Assembly (NCBI RefSeq): GCF_039614715.1 | Contig: NZ_CP154857.1 | Span: 4,167,971 to 4,231,970, forward strand | DNA length: 64,000 nucleotides | Origin: Microbacterium sp. AZCO | Lineage (GTDB): Bacteria > Actinomycetota > Actinomycetes > Actinomycetales > Microbacteriaceae | Reading direction: 5' to 3' | Shown here: positions 33,175-42,972 of the stretch, piece after piece | How the letters are laid out: every line of letters starts with the position of its first letter | Position numbering within the stretch: position 1 is the first letter of the stretch | Notes under the pieces: model-generated | What the model was told of the DNA's origin: nothing | What the model saw: only the letters and a program-made list of their open reading frames with translations | Database searches by the model: none | Translations under genes and position numbers: made by a program

Positions 33175-35684
33175 CCGCGACAGTCCTCACGAGTCCGCGC
33201 CGCACGTCGTCGGAGGCCGTCCCGCGGCTCGTCGCGGGCTCGATCTACACCGCCGCGATGGTCGCGATCGCGGCGCTCGCCGCCTGGCCCGTCTACCGGT
33301 CGGGCTGGTTCCTGCTCCTCGTGGGCGCCTCCGTCGTGCTGGCGACGGGCATCGCCGTCGTCTCGCGTCTTCGCCGCTGGGACGGATGGATGACGACGGC
33401 CGCCGTCACCGCCGCGTTCCTCATCTTCGGGGTCCCGCTCGCGGTCCCCTCGCGCCTCGGCGCCCCGCTCGAGCTGCTCCGCGGACTCGGCGACCTCCTC
33501 GCGGGCACGGTCTTCGCGTGGAAGGACCTCGTCACCGTGGACCTCCCGGTCGGGACGTACCGCAACCTCCTCGTGCCCGCGCTCATCGTCTTCCTCGTCG
33601 GCACGTGCGCGACGCTCGCCCTCTCGTGGCGCGACGACCGCGCCGCGTACGCCGCGGCGCCCGTTGGCATCGCCATGACGTCGTTCGGCCTCTTCTTCGG
33701 CCGTCCGGTCACGAGCTCGCCGATCGAGCTCGGGCCGCTCACGGTGTACGCGCCGGTCGAGACGGCGATCGGCATCTCCGCGCTCGTCGCGAGCGTGCTC
33801 TGGCTCGCGTGGCGCAACCGCGACGAGCGTGTGCGTGCGCTGCAGCGCGCCGCCGTCTCGAGCGGCGTGCGCATCTCGCGGCGCCCGAGCCGTGCCGACC
33901 GTCGCCGGACGGCGCTCGGCGCCGGCATGCTCGCCCTGGCCGTCGTCGCGGGGGCGGCGGTCGTGCCGTGGGCCGCGCGCGGCGCGGAGCGCGACGTCCT
34001 GCGCTCCGCCGTGGGCCCCGAGGTCGACCTCGCGGCCGAGGTCAGCCCGCTCACGACCTACCGCACCCGCTTCGAGGGCGCCGGCGCCGACGACGTGCTC
34101 TTCCGCGTCGCCGCGCTCGAGGGCTCGCCCTCCCGCATCCGCCTCGCGACCCTCGACAGCTACGACGGCGAGGTCTTCCGCTCGGGCGGTGGCGACGCGA
34201 CCGGCGAAGCGCGCTTCGTGCGCGTGCCCTCGACGCTCGACGCCGGCGCCGGAGACCCCGTGCGGCTCACCGTCTCGATCGAAGACCTGCGGGGGATCTG
34301 GATGCCGACCTCCGGCCGCCTCTCGTCCGTCACCTTCGACGGCGACCGGTCCTCGAGCCTCGCCGACAGCTTCTACTACAGCCAGTCCGCCGCGGCGGGC
34401 GTCGAGACGACGGGCGATAACGGCCTCGCCGCCGGGGACTCCTACGAGCTGCAGGCCGTCGACCCGCGCCTTCCCGCCCTCGGCTCGCTCCAGGCGCCGG
34501 GCGGCGTCGACGACTCCGTCTCGGCGCCCGACAGCCTCACGACGTGGGTGGATCGCCACACGACCGGCTCCGGGGGAGCGGCGCTCGAGGAGCTCGTACG
34601 CCTCCTGCGCGAGCGCGGGTACCTGAGCCACGCCCTCTCCGTCGGCCAGGACACGCCCTCGTGGATGGCGGACCTCGCCGGCTACACCTTCCAGCCGAGC
34701 GCCTCGGGCCACTCGCTGGCCCGCATCGACACGCTGTTCACCCGGCTGCTCGAGCGCGAGACCGATCCGCGGGCCGAGGCTTCCGGGAACTACGTCGCCG
34801 CGGTGGGCGACGACGAGCAGTTCGCCGTCGCCGTCGCGCTCATCGCCCGCGAGCTCGGCTTCCCCTCCCGGGTCGTCGTGGGTGCCAGACTCACGTCGTC
34901 GGACGCCGACCTCCCCGCCTGCGACGCGGGAGTGTGCCGCGCCCGTGACCTCTCGGCGTGGACGGAGGTCCAGGATGCCTCCGGCCTGTGGGTGCCCGTC
35001 GACGTCACGCCGCAGCACGAGGCGTCGCCGAGCCTCGACGTCACCGAGCAGCGGGACCCCGAGAACGTCACGGAGGTGCGCCCCGACTCCGTCGAGGAGG
35101 TCGTGCCGCCGGACCCCGTTCAGGAGGACTCCGGCAACGACGACTCCACGCCGAAGGACACCGGCCCCGACCTCGCGTGGCTGTGGCCGACGCTCCGCGT
35201 CGCGGGCATCGTCACCGCGATCCTCGTCCTCGCCCTCGGCCCCTTCATCGCCGTCGTCGCGGCGAAGGGCTTCCGCCGCCGGGGCCGTCGCACGCAAGGC
35301 CCGGCCGTCGCGCGCATCGCCGGCGGCTGGGACGAGTACGTCGACGCGGCGATCGACGCCGGGCGCGGTGCTCCCAAGGCCTCGACGCGGGCCGAGCTCG
35401 CGGCCGGCTTCGGCACAGCATCCGGTGCCGCGCTCGCGGAAGGCGCCGACCGCGCCGTCTTCTCGGGCGGTGTCGCAACGATCTCCGAGGCGGAGGAGTT
35501 CTGGCGGATCGTCGACACGGAGCGCCGCGGGCTGTCCGCCGAAGCCGGGTTCTGGCGTCGCCTCCGCGCGGCCGTATCGTTGAGATCGTTCATGCGCCAC
35601 CTGGCTCCGACGGCGGGGCTGAGGGAGCGCACCGCCGAAAGGGGGAAGCGCCGCGCCGCACGGCGTGAGCGCACATCGCCATGA
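33171..35684 (+). CDS. Transglutaminase-fold membrane protein, catalytic residues lost
   Basis: This 837-residue protein starts at GTG 33171 in a GTGA overlap. Seven hydrophobic helices occupy about the first 270 residues. An outside region and a transglutaminase-like domain (about 536-623) follow, then one helix near 665-690 and a cytoplasmic tail. The domain keeps the family frame: GDDEQFAVAVALIARELGFP, SRVVVGARL, then LSAWTEV and VPVDVTPQ. In active members the first motif has Cys where this protein has Asp548, and the second has His where it has Ser595. Only the Asp (611) remains. It should therefore not catalyse cross-linking or proteolysis, and may bind a peptide or act as a scaffold. 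The layout matches the TgpA-like proteins encoded with MoxR and DUF58 genes. Confidence 0.92.
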   Translation: MTATVLTSPRRTSSEAVPRLVAGSIYTAAMVAIAALAAWPVYRSGWFLLLVGASVVLATGIAVVSRLRRWDGWMTTAAVTAAFLIFGVPLAVPSRLGAPLELLRGLGDLLAGTVFAWKDLVTVDLPVGTYRNLLVPALIVFLVGTCATLALSWRDDRAAYAAAPVGIAMTSFGLFFGRPVTSSPIELGPLTVYAPVETAIGISALVASVLWLAWRNRDERVRALQRAAVSSGVRISRRPSRADRRRTALGAGMLALAVVAGAAVVPWAARGAERDVLRSAVGPEVDLAAEVSPLTTYRTRFEGAGADDVLFRVAALEGSPSRIRLATLDSYDGEVFRSGGGDATGEARFVRVPSTLDAGAGDPVRLTVSIEDLRGIWMPTSGRLSSVTFDGDRSSSLADSFYYSQSAAAGVETTGDNGLAAGDSYELQAVDPRLPALGSLQAPGGVDDSVSAPDSLTTWVDRHTTGSGGAALEELVRLLRERGYLSHALSVGQDTPSWMADLAGYTFQPSASGHSLARIDTLFTRLLERETDPRAEASGNYVAAVGDDEQFAVAVALIARELGFPSRVVVGARLTSSDADLPACDAGVCRARDLSAWTEVQDASGLWVPVDVTPQHEASPSLDVTEQRDPENVTEVRPDSVEEVVPPDPVQEDSGNDDSTPKDTGPDLAWLWPTLRVAGIVTAILVLALGPFIAVVAAKGFRRRGRRTQGPAVARIAGGWDEYVDAAIDAGRGAPKASTRAELAAGFGTASGAALAEGADRAVFSGGVATISEAEEFWRIVDTERRGLSAEAGFWRRLRAAVSLRSFMRHLAPTAGLRERTAERGKRRAARRERTSP

Positions 35685-37435
35685 CCAACCTCGAAATGTG
35701 GAACACCGTCACGCTCGGCACGCTGTCGCTCGTGACGTTCGTGCTCTTCTACGCGTGGACGGCGATCGCCCTCGGTGCGGTCTTCCGCAAGAGCGGCGAG
35801 TCGGCGTGGAAGGCGTGGGTCCCCGTCCTCAACATCGTCGTCTTCCTGAGGGTCGCGGGGCTCTCGGGGTGGCTCGTCCTGCTCTTCCTCCTCCCGTTCG
35901 CAGGCTTCGTCGTGACCGTCATCGCGTCGTACCGCATCAACGTCGCCTTCGGGCACGGCGCCGGGATGACCGTGCTCGCAGCGCTCCTCTTCCCGATCTG
36001 GGCGACCGTGCTCGGCTTCGGCCCGGATCGCTGGCTCGGTCGCGAAGAGGCCGCGCGCGGCCCCGTCCGCGCGACCTACGCCGACGTCGCGCCGCCGCCC
36101 CCGCTGCCCGATGCGGTGGCTGCGCCTTCCCCGTCGGCTGGGCCGTTCACGCCCCCGCCCGCCTACGGGCGCCCGGCTCCTGCCACGGCAGGCTGGACAC
36201 CTCCTCCGCCGATCCCGCCCACGCGGGCGGAGTCCGGCGCGCCCGTGGCGGCCGGGTCGGCCTGGCCGGCGCCGGCGTCGTCCGTGCCCGACGCGCCGTC
36301 GGCCCCGCCGAGGCAGGCTTCGGCAGCGTCCGACGCGCCGTCGGCCCCGCCTGCGCCTGCGCCGGTGATGTCCGTCCCGCCCTCGGTTCGGCCCGCGCCG
36401 GCGACGCCCTCGGACTGGCCGGCGCCCGCCCCCAGCCCCGCCGTCCGCGCGGCGCCGATCGTCGCCGCGCCGGCCGCGCCGACGGCCGAGCGGGCGTCCA
36501 CCGGTCGGGGCCCGCTCTCGGCCGTCCCGTCCTCTCCCGTGCCGCCTCCCGCTTCCATGACCGAACCCATCGCGGTCTCCGCCGCGCCGCTGGCGCCCGA
36601 CGCCGACGAGGAGGACGCCGACGAGGCATCCTTCCCGCCCATCGCCCGTCGCTCGGCGCCGGCCGACGCGCCCTCGTGGGACGTCCCCGAGTCCGATGAG
36701 CCGTCCTGGGACTTCGACTTCGGCCCCGCGTCCGCGACGAGCGAGGTGACGGATGCCGTGAGCGGCGCGCCCGCCCCCGTCTCCGCCGCCTCCCGCAGCG
36801 CCCGCCCGGTCGACGGCCCTGTGCTGCCCGAGGACGATTCCCTCGTGCGTCCGCCCGTCACGCGCGTGCCCGCCGCGCCGGCTCCAGCCGCCTCGCGTGA
36901 GCCGTGGGCGCCCGCCGCATCCCCCGTGCCCGGCGAGGGGGAGGCGTTCCCCGAGAGCTCGGGCCCCGTCTCGGCCATCGCGGGCGCGCCCGACGCCGGG
37001 ATGCCCCGCTCCGCGCTCTCGTCGGTGTCGGCCCTGCACACGCAGCCGCACATCCCCGAGGAGGAGGAGCTCGAGGCGACCATCGTCGCGCGCCGCAAGC
37101 GCACGGCATGGACCCTCACGAGCCCCTCGGGCGCGCGCGTGCCGCTGACCGCCGAGACGGTCATCCTGGGACGTCGCCCGTCCATCGATCCGGAGTTCCC
37201 CGGTGCGCAGCTCGTGTCGCTCGACGACGACACCCGCACCGTCTCGAAGACGCACGCGCGTCTCGAGCTGCGCGACGACCGCTGGTACATCACGGACCTC
37301 GCCTCCACCAACGGCGTGCTCTTCACGACGCTCATGGGCACCGAGGTCGCCGCGACGCCCGGAGAGGCGACGGAGGCCGGCGAGCGGTTCCTGCTCGGCG
37401 ACGCGGAGGTGTCGCTCAGCCGGAGCGACGGGTGA
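35681..37435 (+). CDS. FHA-domain membrane protein
   Basis: This 584-residue protein overlaps the previous gene by ATGA. The N-terminal ~130 residues hold three membrane helices around SGESAWKAWVPVLNIVVFLR, resembling the DUF5684 type. A long Pro/Ala/Ser-rich cytoplasmic linker follows. The C-terminal FHA domain (about 486-573) has GRRPSIDPE, the SKTHARLE core and the ASTNGVLF end motif, all needed for binding phosphothreonine. Just before it, EEEELEATIVARRKR resembles the phospho-acceptor segments seen ahead of some FHA domains. It probably reads phosphorylation by the operon's kinase, on itself or on the Thr-repeat protein encoded next. The last codons overlap the next start (GTGA). Confidence 0.94.
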   Translation: MTNLEMWNTVTLGTLSLVTFVLFYAWTAIALGAVFRKSGESAWKAWVPVLNIVVFLRVAGLSGWLVLLFLLPFAGFVVTVIASYRINVAFGHGAGMTVLAALLFPIWATVLGFGPDRWLGREEAARGPVRATYADVAPPPPLPDAVAAPSPSAGPFTPPPAYGRPAPATAGWTPPPPIPPTRAESGAPVAAGSAWPAPASSVPDAPSAPPRQASAASDAPSAPPAPAPVMSVPPSVRPAPATPSDWPAPAPSPAVRAAPIVAAPAAPTAERASTGRGPLSAVPSSPVPPPASMTEPIAVSAAPLAPDADEEDADEASFPPIARRSAPADAPSWDVPESDEPSWDFDFGPASATSEVTDAVSGAPAPVSAASRSARPVDGPVLPEDDSLVRPPVTRVPAAPAPAASREPWAPAASPVPGEGEAFPESSGPVSAIAGAPDAGMPRSALSSVSALHTQPHIPEEEELEATIVARRKRTAWTLTSPSGARVPLTAETVILGRRPSIDPEFPGAQLVSLDDDTRTVSKTHARLELRDDRWYITDLASTNGVLFTTLMGTEVAATPGEATEAGERFLLGDAEVSLSRSDG

Positions 37436-38190
37436 CCGGCGGCGACGACGCGGAGCCCGACGACAGCACCATCCGCGTTCCGCGGGGTGACCACGACGGC
37501 GGCATGATCGGCGAACCGCAGGGCGAGGTCGACGCGGCGACGGTGCGGGTTCCGCGGCGCGAGCCCGACGACAGCACGATCCGCGTTCCGCGGGGCGGGG
37601 TCGACGAGAACACCGTCCGCACGCCCGCAGAGGGCGAGGTCGACGAGGAGACGGTCCGCGCTTTGCGCGGCGAGGTCGACGAGGCGACGCGCGTCTCCCG
37701 TCGGTCCGGCGGGGGAGTGGATGCCGCAGACCCCGGGCCGACGGAGCCGAGCGCCGTCACGGCGCCGCCCGGTCCCCGGCGGACCCCGTCCACCGGCGAG
37801 CCCGAGCCCGGAGAAGCCGAGCCCGAGGACGGGTCGACCGTCGTCGCCCGCCGGGAGTCGCGGCGCCGCGCCGCGCGTCACGACGAGGGCGCGGCATCCC
37901 CGGACCGTCCGGCCGCCGCAACGGCACCCGGCCTCCCCGCGATCGGCCGCGTCGCGCAGGCGCCTGAGGCGGAGCGCCCTGCCTACTCACCCCGTCCTCC
38001 GCAGCCCGTGACGGCGAGCCGGTGCCCGCCCGCGGTCCGCGACCCGCAGCTTCCCGCCGACACCGCTGCCGGCGAGTCGCTCGCCCGGCGGCGCGCGCGC
38101 CGGCGCACGACGATCGCCGTGGTCGCGGCATCCATCGTCCTCATCGCCGCCGTCGCCGTGCTCGTCGCCCTGCTCACGACGGCGGGTTAG
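37432..38190 (+). CDS. Tail-anchored protein with 12-residue Thr repeats
   Basis: This 252-residue protein, start GTG 37432 in a GTGA overlap, matches no family I know. Residues 10-90 contain a repeated acidic motif of the form D-D/E-x-T-I/V-R-x-P, with Thr at 13, 37, 49, 61, 74 and 86. The spacing is 12 or 13 residues (24 once). A further site STVVARRESRRR has Thr136 and closely resembles ATIVARRKR in the FHA protein. A Pro-rich spacer and one C-terminal membrane helix (about 226-249) follow a basic RRRARRRT segment, so the repeats face the cytoplasm. The pattern suggests a multi-site kinase substrate that docks the FHA protein. No experimental family is known to me; this is inference. Confidence 0.85.
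   Translation: MTGGDDAEPDDSTIRVPRGDHDGGMIGEPQGEVDAATVRVPRREPDDSTIRVPRGGVDENTVRTPAEGEVDEETVRALRGEVDEATRVSRRSGGGVDAADPGPTEPSAVTAPPGPRRTPSTGEPEPGEAEPEDGSTVVARRESRRRAARHDEGAASPDRPAAATAPGLPAIGRVAQAPEAERPAYSPRPPQPVTASRCPPAVRDPQLPADTAAGESLARRRARRRTTIAVVAASIVLIAAVAVLVALLTTAG
37462..37692 (+). repeat. In-frame 36-bp-periodic repeat encoding DxxT(I/V)RxP motifs
   Basis: Six imperfect units encode the Thr motif at residues 13, 37, 49, 61, 74 and 86 of the tail-anchored protein. Two units, at codons 10-19 and 46-55, give the same ten residues, DDSTIRVPRG. Units differ mainly at the position before Thr and after Arg. Confidence 0.82.
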
Positions 38191-38495
38191 GCGGAGCTCG
38201 GCGGAGGCCTCCGCTGGTTTGACCACCCCCCGGCATCCCGCGTATCATAGGAGGGTGTGCGCTCTCGCGCGCCGTCCGCCGCGCCTCGGCCCGGAAGATG
38301 GCCGCAGGACGCCGCATCTCAGGGAACGGCCTGCGAACAGGCCACCCCCACGGCATATCCACCACACAACAGCCCGGCACCATCATGCCGCGCCGGTGGA
38401 TCCACGTGAGCCTCACGCGAAACAGATCGAAAGATCCGCCGAGCGCGAGGGGAGACCACGTCGCTGTCACCGTGCAGCACAAATAAGGAGAGAAC
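38191..38495 (+). other. 305-bp region between the kinase operon and rpsL
   Basis: No gene is supported. The first 30 bp contain a palindromic GCGGAGGCCTCCGC (38201-38214) that may act as a weak terminator. The rpsL promoter follows, and then a leader of about 240 nt that ends at AAGGAGAG ahead of rpsL. I see no convincing further structure in the leader. Confidence 0.65.
38219..38248 (+). promoter_or_regulatory. str operon promoter (-35/-10)
   Basis: TTGACC (38219-38224) and TATCAT (38243-38248) are separated by 18 bp, the best sigma-70-type pair in the gap upstream of rpsL. Transcription would start near 38255. Confidence 0.72.
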
Positions 38496-38864
38496 GTGCC
38501 AACCATTCAGCAGTTGGTTCGCAAGGGTCGCTCGCCCAAGGTCTCGAAGACCAAGGCGCCGGCGCTCAAGGCGAACCCGCAGCAGGCGGGTGTCTGCACC
38601 CGCGTGTACACGACCACGCCCAAGAAGCCGAACTCGGCCATGCGCAAGGTCGCCCGTGTCAAGCTCCGCAACGGCACCGAGGTCACGGCCTACATCCCCG
38701 GTGAGGGCCACAACCTCCAGGAGCACTCGCTCGTGCTCGTCCGCGGCGGTCGTGTGAAGGACCTCCCCGGTGTCCGCTACAAGATCGTCCGCGGTGCGCT
38801 CGACACCCAGGCAGTGAAGAACCGTAAGCAGGCTCGCAGCCGCTACGGCGCGAAGAAGGGCTAA
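38496..38864 (+). CDS. rpsL: 30S ribosomal protein S12
   Basis: This is the complete 122-residue S12, part of the decoding centre of the 30S subunit. It starts with GTG 38496 behind AAGGAGAG; the N-terminus [11 protein letters not shown] is standard. The two Lys positions at which streptomycin-resistance changes occur are unaltered (TTPKKPNSA and [11 protein letters not shown]). The gene leads the str operon, five bases before rpsG. No unusual features. Confidence 0.99.
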   Translation: MPTIQQLVRKGRSPKVSKTKAPALKANPQQAGVCTRVYTTTPKKPNSAMRKVARVKLRNGTEVTAYIPGEGHNLQEHSLVLVRGGRVKDLPGVRYKIVRGALDTQAVKNRKQARSRYGAKKG

Positions 38865-38869
38865 GGAAC

Positions 38870-39340
38870 ATGCCTCGTAAGGGACCCGCCCCGAAGCGCC
38901 CCGTCGTCAACGACCCGGTCTACGGCGCTCCGATCGTCAGCCAGCTGGTGAACAAGATCCTCGTCGACGGCAAGAAGTCGCTCGCCGAGTCGATCGTCTA
39001 CACCGCCCTCCGCGGCGTCGAGGCGAAGAACGGCCAGGACGCCGTCGCCACGCTCAAGAAGGCCCTCGACAACGTGCGCCCGACCCTCGAGGTCAAGTCG
39101 CGCCGCGTCGGCGGCTCGACCTACCAGGTGCCGGTCGAGGTCAAGCCTCACCGCGCCAACACGCTCGCCCTCCGCTGGCTCGTCAGCTACGCCAAGGGCC
39201 GTCGTGAGAAGACCATGACCGAGCGCCTCCAGAACGAGATCCTGGATGCCTCGAACGGCCTGGGTGCCGCGGTGAAGCGCCGCGAGGACACCCACAAGAT
39301 GGCCGAGTCGAACCGCGCCTTCGCGCACTACCGCTGGTAA
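38870..39340 (+). CDS. rpsG: 30S ribosomal protein S7
   Basis: This is the 156-residue S7, which binds 16S rRNA in the head of the small subunit and starts its assembly. Diagnostic text includes [12 protein letters not shown] at the start, [12 protein letters not shown] in the middle and the [15 protein letters not shown] end. The ATG follows AAGG. It is co-transcribed with rpsL; fusA follows after a 102-bp gap that contains AAGGAA near its end. Confidence 0.99.
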   Translation: MPRKGPAPKRPVVNDPVYGAPIVSQLVNKILVDGKKSLAESIVYTALRGVEAKNGQDAVATLKKALDNVRPTLEVKSRRVGGSTYQVPVEVKPHRANTLALRWLVSYAKGRREKTMTERLQNEILDASNGLGAAVKRREDTHKMAESNRAFAHYRW

Positions 39341-39442
39341 CCAGCGCGGCGGTCGTGCCGTGGCATCCCCTCGGCGCGACCGCCCCACCCGCCTGATCGT
39401 CACGAACGGTCACCCGGCTTCCGACAAGTAAGGAAACACCCC

Positions 39443-41557
39443 GTGGCACAAGAAGTGCTCACCGACCTCAACAAGGTCCGCAACATCGGCATCATGGCGC
39501 ACATCGATGCCGGCAAGACGACGACGACCGAGCGCATCCTCTTCTACACGGGCGTCAACCACAAGATCGGCGAGACGCACGACGGCGCTGCCACCACCGA
39601 CTGGATGGAGCAGGAGCAGGAGCGCGGCATCACGATCACGTCGGCCGCCGTCACCTGCTTCTGGGACAAGCACCAGATCAACATCATCGACACGCCCGGC
39701 CACGTCGACTTCACGGTCGAGGTCGAGCGCTCGCTCCGCGTCCTCGACGGCGCGGTCGCCGTCTTCGACGGCAAGGAGGGCGTCGAGCCCCAGTCCGAGA
39801 CCGTCTGGCGTCAGGCCGACAAGTACGACGTTCCCCGCATCTGCTTCGTCAACAAGATGGACAAGCTGGGCGCCGACTTCTACTTCACGGTCGACACGAT
39901 CGTCAACCGCCTGAAGGCCAAGCCGCTCGTGCTGCAGCTGCCCATCGGTGTCGAGAACGACTTCGTCGGCGTCGTCGACCTGGTCGAGATGCGCGCCCTG
40001 GTGTGGCCCGGCGACGCCAAGGGTGATGTCACCATGGGCGCCAAGTACGAGATCCAGGAGATTCCGGCCGACATGGCCGACAGGGTCGCCGAGTACCGCG
40101 AGCAGTTGCTCGAGACGGTCGCCGAGACCGACGAGCACCTCCTCGAGAAGCACTTCAGCGGCGAGGGCCTCACGGTCGCCGAGATCAAGGGCGCGATCCG
40201 CAAGCTCACGATCAACTCCGAGATCTACCCCGTCCTGTGCGGCTCGGCGTTCAAGAACCGCGGCGTGCAGCCCATGCTCGACGCGGTCGTCGACTACCTC
40301 CCGTCGCCCCTCGACGTGCCCGCCATCGAGGCGCACGACCCGAAGGACGAGGAGATCGTCATCGAGCGTCACGCCGACGCGAGCGAGCCCTTCGCGGCCC
40401 TGGCGTTCAAGATCGTGTCGCACCCGTTCTTCGGTCGCCTCACGTACATCCGCGTGTACTCGGGTCACCTCGACTCCGGCGCCCAGGTCGTCAACGCGAC
40501 CAAGGGCAAGAAGGAGCGCATCGGGAAGATCTTCCAGATGCACGCCAACAAGGAGAACCCCGTCGACTCGGTGACCGCCGGTCACATCTACGCGGTCATC
40601 GGCCTCAAGGACACCACGACCGGCGACACGCTGTCGGACTCGGCCAACCAGGTCGTGCTCGAGTCGATGACGTTCCCGGAGCCCGTCATCGAGGTCGCCA
40701 TCGAGCCCAAGACGAAGGCCGACCAGGAGAAGCTGGGTGTCGCCATCCAGAAGCTCGCCGAGGAGGACCCGACGTTCCGCGTGGAGCAGAACGCCGAGAC
40801 CGGCCAGACCGTCATCAAGGGCATGGGCGAGCTGCACCTCGACATCCTGGTGGACCGCATGAAGCGCGAGTTCAAGGTCGAGGCCAACGTCGGAAAGCCC
40901 CAGGTCGCGTACCGCGAGACGATCCGCAAGGCCGTCGAGCGCCACGACTACACGCACAAGAAGCAGACCGGTGGTTCGGGTCAGTTCGCGAAGATCCAGT
41001 TCGCGCTCGAGCCCATCGAGGTCACGGCCGACAAGATCTACGAGTTCGAGAACAAGGTCACCGGTGGCCGCATCCCGCGCGAGTACATCGAGCCGACCAA
41101 CCAGGGCTTCCAGGACGCGATGGCCGTCGGCATCCTCGCCGGCTACCCCATGGTCGGTGTGAAGGCGACCCTCAACGACGGCGCGTCGCACGACGTCGAC
41201 TCGTCGGAGATGGCGTTCAAGATCGCCGGTTCGATGGGCTTCAAGGAGGCCGCCCGCAAGGCGAACCCCGTGCTGCTCGAGCCGGTCATGGCCGTCGAGG
41301 TCCGCACGCCCGAGGAGTACATGGGCGACGTCATCGGCGACCTCAACAGCCGCCGTGGCCAGATCCAGTCGATGGAGGACGCGGCGGGCGTCAAGGTCGT
41401 CCGCGCCCTCGTCCCACTCTCGGAGATGTTCGGCTACATCGGCGACCTGCGCTCGAAGACCTCGGGCCGCGCCGTGTACTCGATGGAGTTCGACAGCTAC
41501 GCCGAGGTTCCTCGCAACGTGGCCGACGAGATCATCCAGAAGAACAAGGGCGAGTGA
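39443..41557 (+). CDS. fusA: Translation elongation factor G
   Basis: This 704-residue GTPase catalyses translocation and, with ribosome recycling factor, ribosome recycling. It starts with GTG 39443 behind AAGGAA. GTP-binding motifs are AHIDAGKTT near the N-terminus, [17 protein letters not shown] and [10 protein letters not shown]. The later EF-G domains are complete, with [18 protein letters not shown] and [16 protein letters not shown]. Length is normal. A strong hairpin follows, so tuf probably has its own promoter as well. Confidence 0.99.
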   Translation: MAQEVLTDLNKVRNIGIMAHIDAGKTTTTERILFYTGVNHKIGETHDGAATTDWMEQEQERGITITSAAVTCFWDKHQINIIDTPGHVDFTVEVERSLRVLDGAVAVFDGKEGVEPQSETVWRQADKYDVPRICFVNKMDKLGADFYFTVDTIVNRLKAKPLVLQLPIGVENDFVGVVDLVEMRALVWPGDAKGDVTMGAKYEIQEIPADMADRVAEYREQLLETVAETDEHLLEKHFSGEGLTVAEIKGAIRKLTINSEIYPVLCGSAFKNRGVQPMLDAVVDYLPSPLDVPAIEAHDPKDEEIVIERHADASEPFAALAFKIVSHPFFGRLTYIRVYSGHLDSGAQVVNATKGKKERIGKIFQMHANKENPVDSVTAGHIYAVIGLKDTTTGDTLSDSANQVVLESMTFPEPVIEVAIEPKTKADQEKLGVAIQKLAEEDPTFRVEQNAETGQTVIKGMGELHLDILVDRMKREFKVEANVGKPQVAYRETIRKAVERHDYTHKKQTGGSGQFAKIQFALEPIEVTADKIYEFENKVTGGRIPREYIEPTNQGFQDAMAVGILAGYPMVGVKATLNDGASHDVDSSEMAFKIAGSMGFKEAARKANPVLLEPVMAVEVRTPEEYMGDVIGDLNSRRGQIQSMEDAAGVKVVRALVPLSEMFGYIGDLRSKTSGRAVYSMEFDSYAEVPRNVADEIIQKNKGE

Positions 41558-41563
41558 TCGCCT

Positions 41564-41593
41564 CCGGGATGCCTCGGTGACGAGGCATCCCGG
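41564..41593 (+). terminator. Hairpin between fusA and tuf
   Basis: CCGGGATGCCTCG (41564-41576) pairs perfectly with CGAGGCATCCCGG (41581-41593) around a GTGA loop. It begins six bases after the fusA stop and has no T-run. The stem carries GGATGCCTCG, as does the first hairpin after rpoC. Confidence 0.82.
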
Positions 41594-41712
41594 GCTTCCA
41601 CAACTTCACAGAATCAAACAGAACCCCTCTACTAAGCTAGAGAAATCCCCGTAGAGACCCGGTCGCAAACCAGTGCCCGGAACCTCTACACGACCGTCCT
41701 GAGGAGGACCAA

Positions 41713-42906
41713 GTGGCTAAGGCCAAGTTCGAGCGGACCAAGCCGCACGTGAACATCGGAACGATCGGTCACGTCGACCACGGCAAGACCACGCTCACCG
41801 CCGCGATCTCGAAGGTGCTCGCCGACAAGTACCCGTCGGCCACCAACGTGCAGCGCGACTTCGCGTCGATCGACTCCGCTCCCGAGGAGCGCCAGCGCGG
41901 CATCACGATCAACATCTCGCACGTCGAGTACGAGACCCCGAAGCGCCACTACGCGCACGTCGACGCCCCGGGTCACGCCGACTACATCAAGAACATGATC
42001 ACCGGTGCTGCCCAGATGGACGGCGCGATCCTCGTGGTCGCCGCGACCGACGGCCCGATGGCCCAGACGCGCGAGCACGTGCTGCTCGCCAAGCAGGTCG
42101 GCGTTCCCTACCTGCTCGTGGCCCTCAACAAGAGCGACATGGTCGACGACGAGGAGATCCTGGAGCTCGTCGAGCTCGAGGTCCGCGAGCTGCTCTCCAG
42201 CCAGGACTTCGACGGTGACAACGCTCCGGTCGTGCGTGTTTCGGGCCTCAAGGCGCTCGAGGGCGACGCCGAGTGGACCGAGAAGATCGTCGAGCTCATG
42301 GACGCCGTCGACGAGTCCATCCCGGACCCGGTGCGCGACAAGGACAAGCCGTTCCTGATGCCGATCGAGGACGTCTTCACCATCACCGGCCGCGGCACGG
42401 TCGTGACGGGTCGCGCCGAGCGCGGCACGCTCGCGATCAACTCCGAGGTCGAGATCGTGGGTCTGCGCCCGACGCAGAAGACGATCGTCACCGGTATCGA
42501 GATGTTCCACAAGCAGCTCGACGAGGCGTGGGCCGGCGAGAACTGTGGTCTGCTCCTCCGCGGCACCAAGCGTGACGACGTCGAGCGCGGCCAGGTCGTC
42601 GTGAAGCCCGGTTCGGTCACCCCGCACACCAACTTCGAGGGCACGGCGTACATCCTGTCCAAGGAGGAGGGCGGCCGTCACAACCCGTTCTTCACCAACT
42701 ACCGTCCGCAGTTCTACTTCCGCACCACCGACGTCACCGGCGTCATCACGCTGCCCGAGGGCACCGAGATGGTCATGCCCGGCGACACCACCGACATGAC
42801 GGTCGAGCTCATCCAGCCGATCGCCATGGAGGAGGGCCTCGGCTTCGCGATCCGCGAGGGTGGCCGCACCGTCGGCGCCGGTACGGTGACGAAGATCATC
42901 AAGTAA
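41713..42906 (+). CDS. tuf: Translation elongation factor Tu
   Basis: This 397-residue GTPase delivers aminoacyl-tRNA to the ribosome. It starts with GTG 41713 behind GAGGAGG. The motifs [39 protein letters not shown] and NKSDM define the G domain, followed by both beta-barrel domains ending [12 protein letters not shown] terminator separates it from fusA. The intervening 119 bp is AT-richer and has a possible promoter, TTCACA (41605) and TACTAA (41630) 19 bp apart, which is weak evidence. A perfect terminator follows the gene. Confidence 0.99.
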   Translation: MAKAKFERTKPHVNIGTIGHVDHGKTTLTAAISKVLADKYPSATNVQRDFASIDSAPEERQRGITINISHVEYETPKRHYAHVDAPGHADYIKNMITGAAQMDGAILVVAATDGPMAQTREHVLLAKQVGVPYLLVALNKSDMVDDEEILELVELEVRELLSSQDFDGDNAPVVRVSGLKALEGDAEWTEKIVELMDAVDESIPDPVRDKDKPFLMPIEDVFTITGRGTVVTGRAERGTLAINSEVEIVGLRPTQKTIVTGIEMFHKQLDEAWAGENCGLLLRGTKRDDVERGQVVVKPGSVTPHTNFEGTAYILSKEEGGRHNPFFTNYRPQFYFRTTDVTGVITLPEGTEMVMPGDTTDMTVELIQPIAMEEGLGFAIREGGRTVGAGTVTKIIK

Positions 42907-42937
42907 GTCTTACGACGCGCTCTCGCGTCAGCGGCTC

Positions 42938-42972
42938 GCAAAAGCCCCCGGGATGTTCCCGGGGGCTTTTGC
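42938..42972 (+). terminator. Terminator after tuf
   Basis: A perfect 16-bp stem starts GCAAAAGCCCCCGGGA (42938-42953) and closes with TCCCGGGGGCTTTTGC (42957-42972) over a 3-nt loop. The A and T runs in the stem arms make it a classic, possibly bidirectional, intrinsic terminator. Confidence 0.95.
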
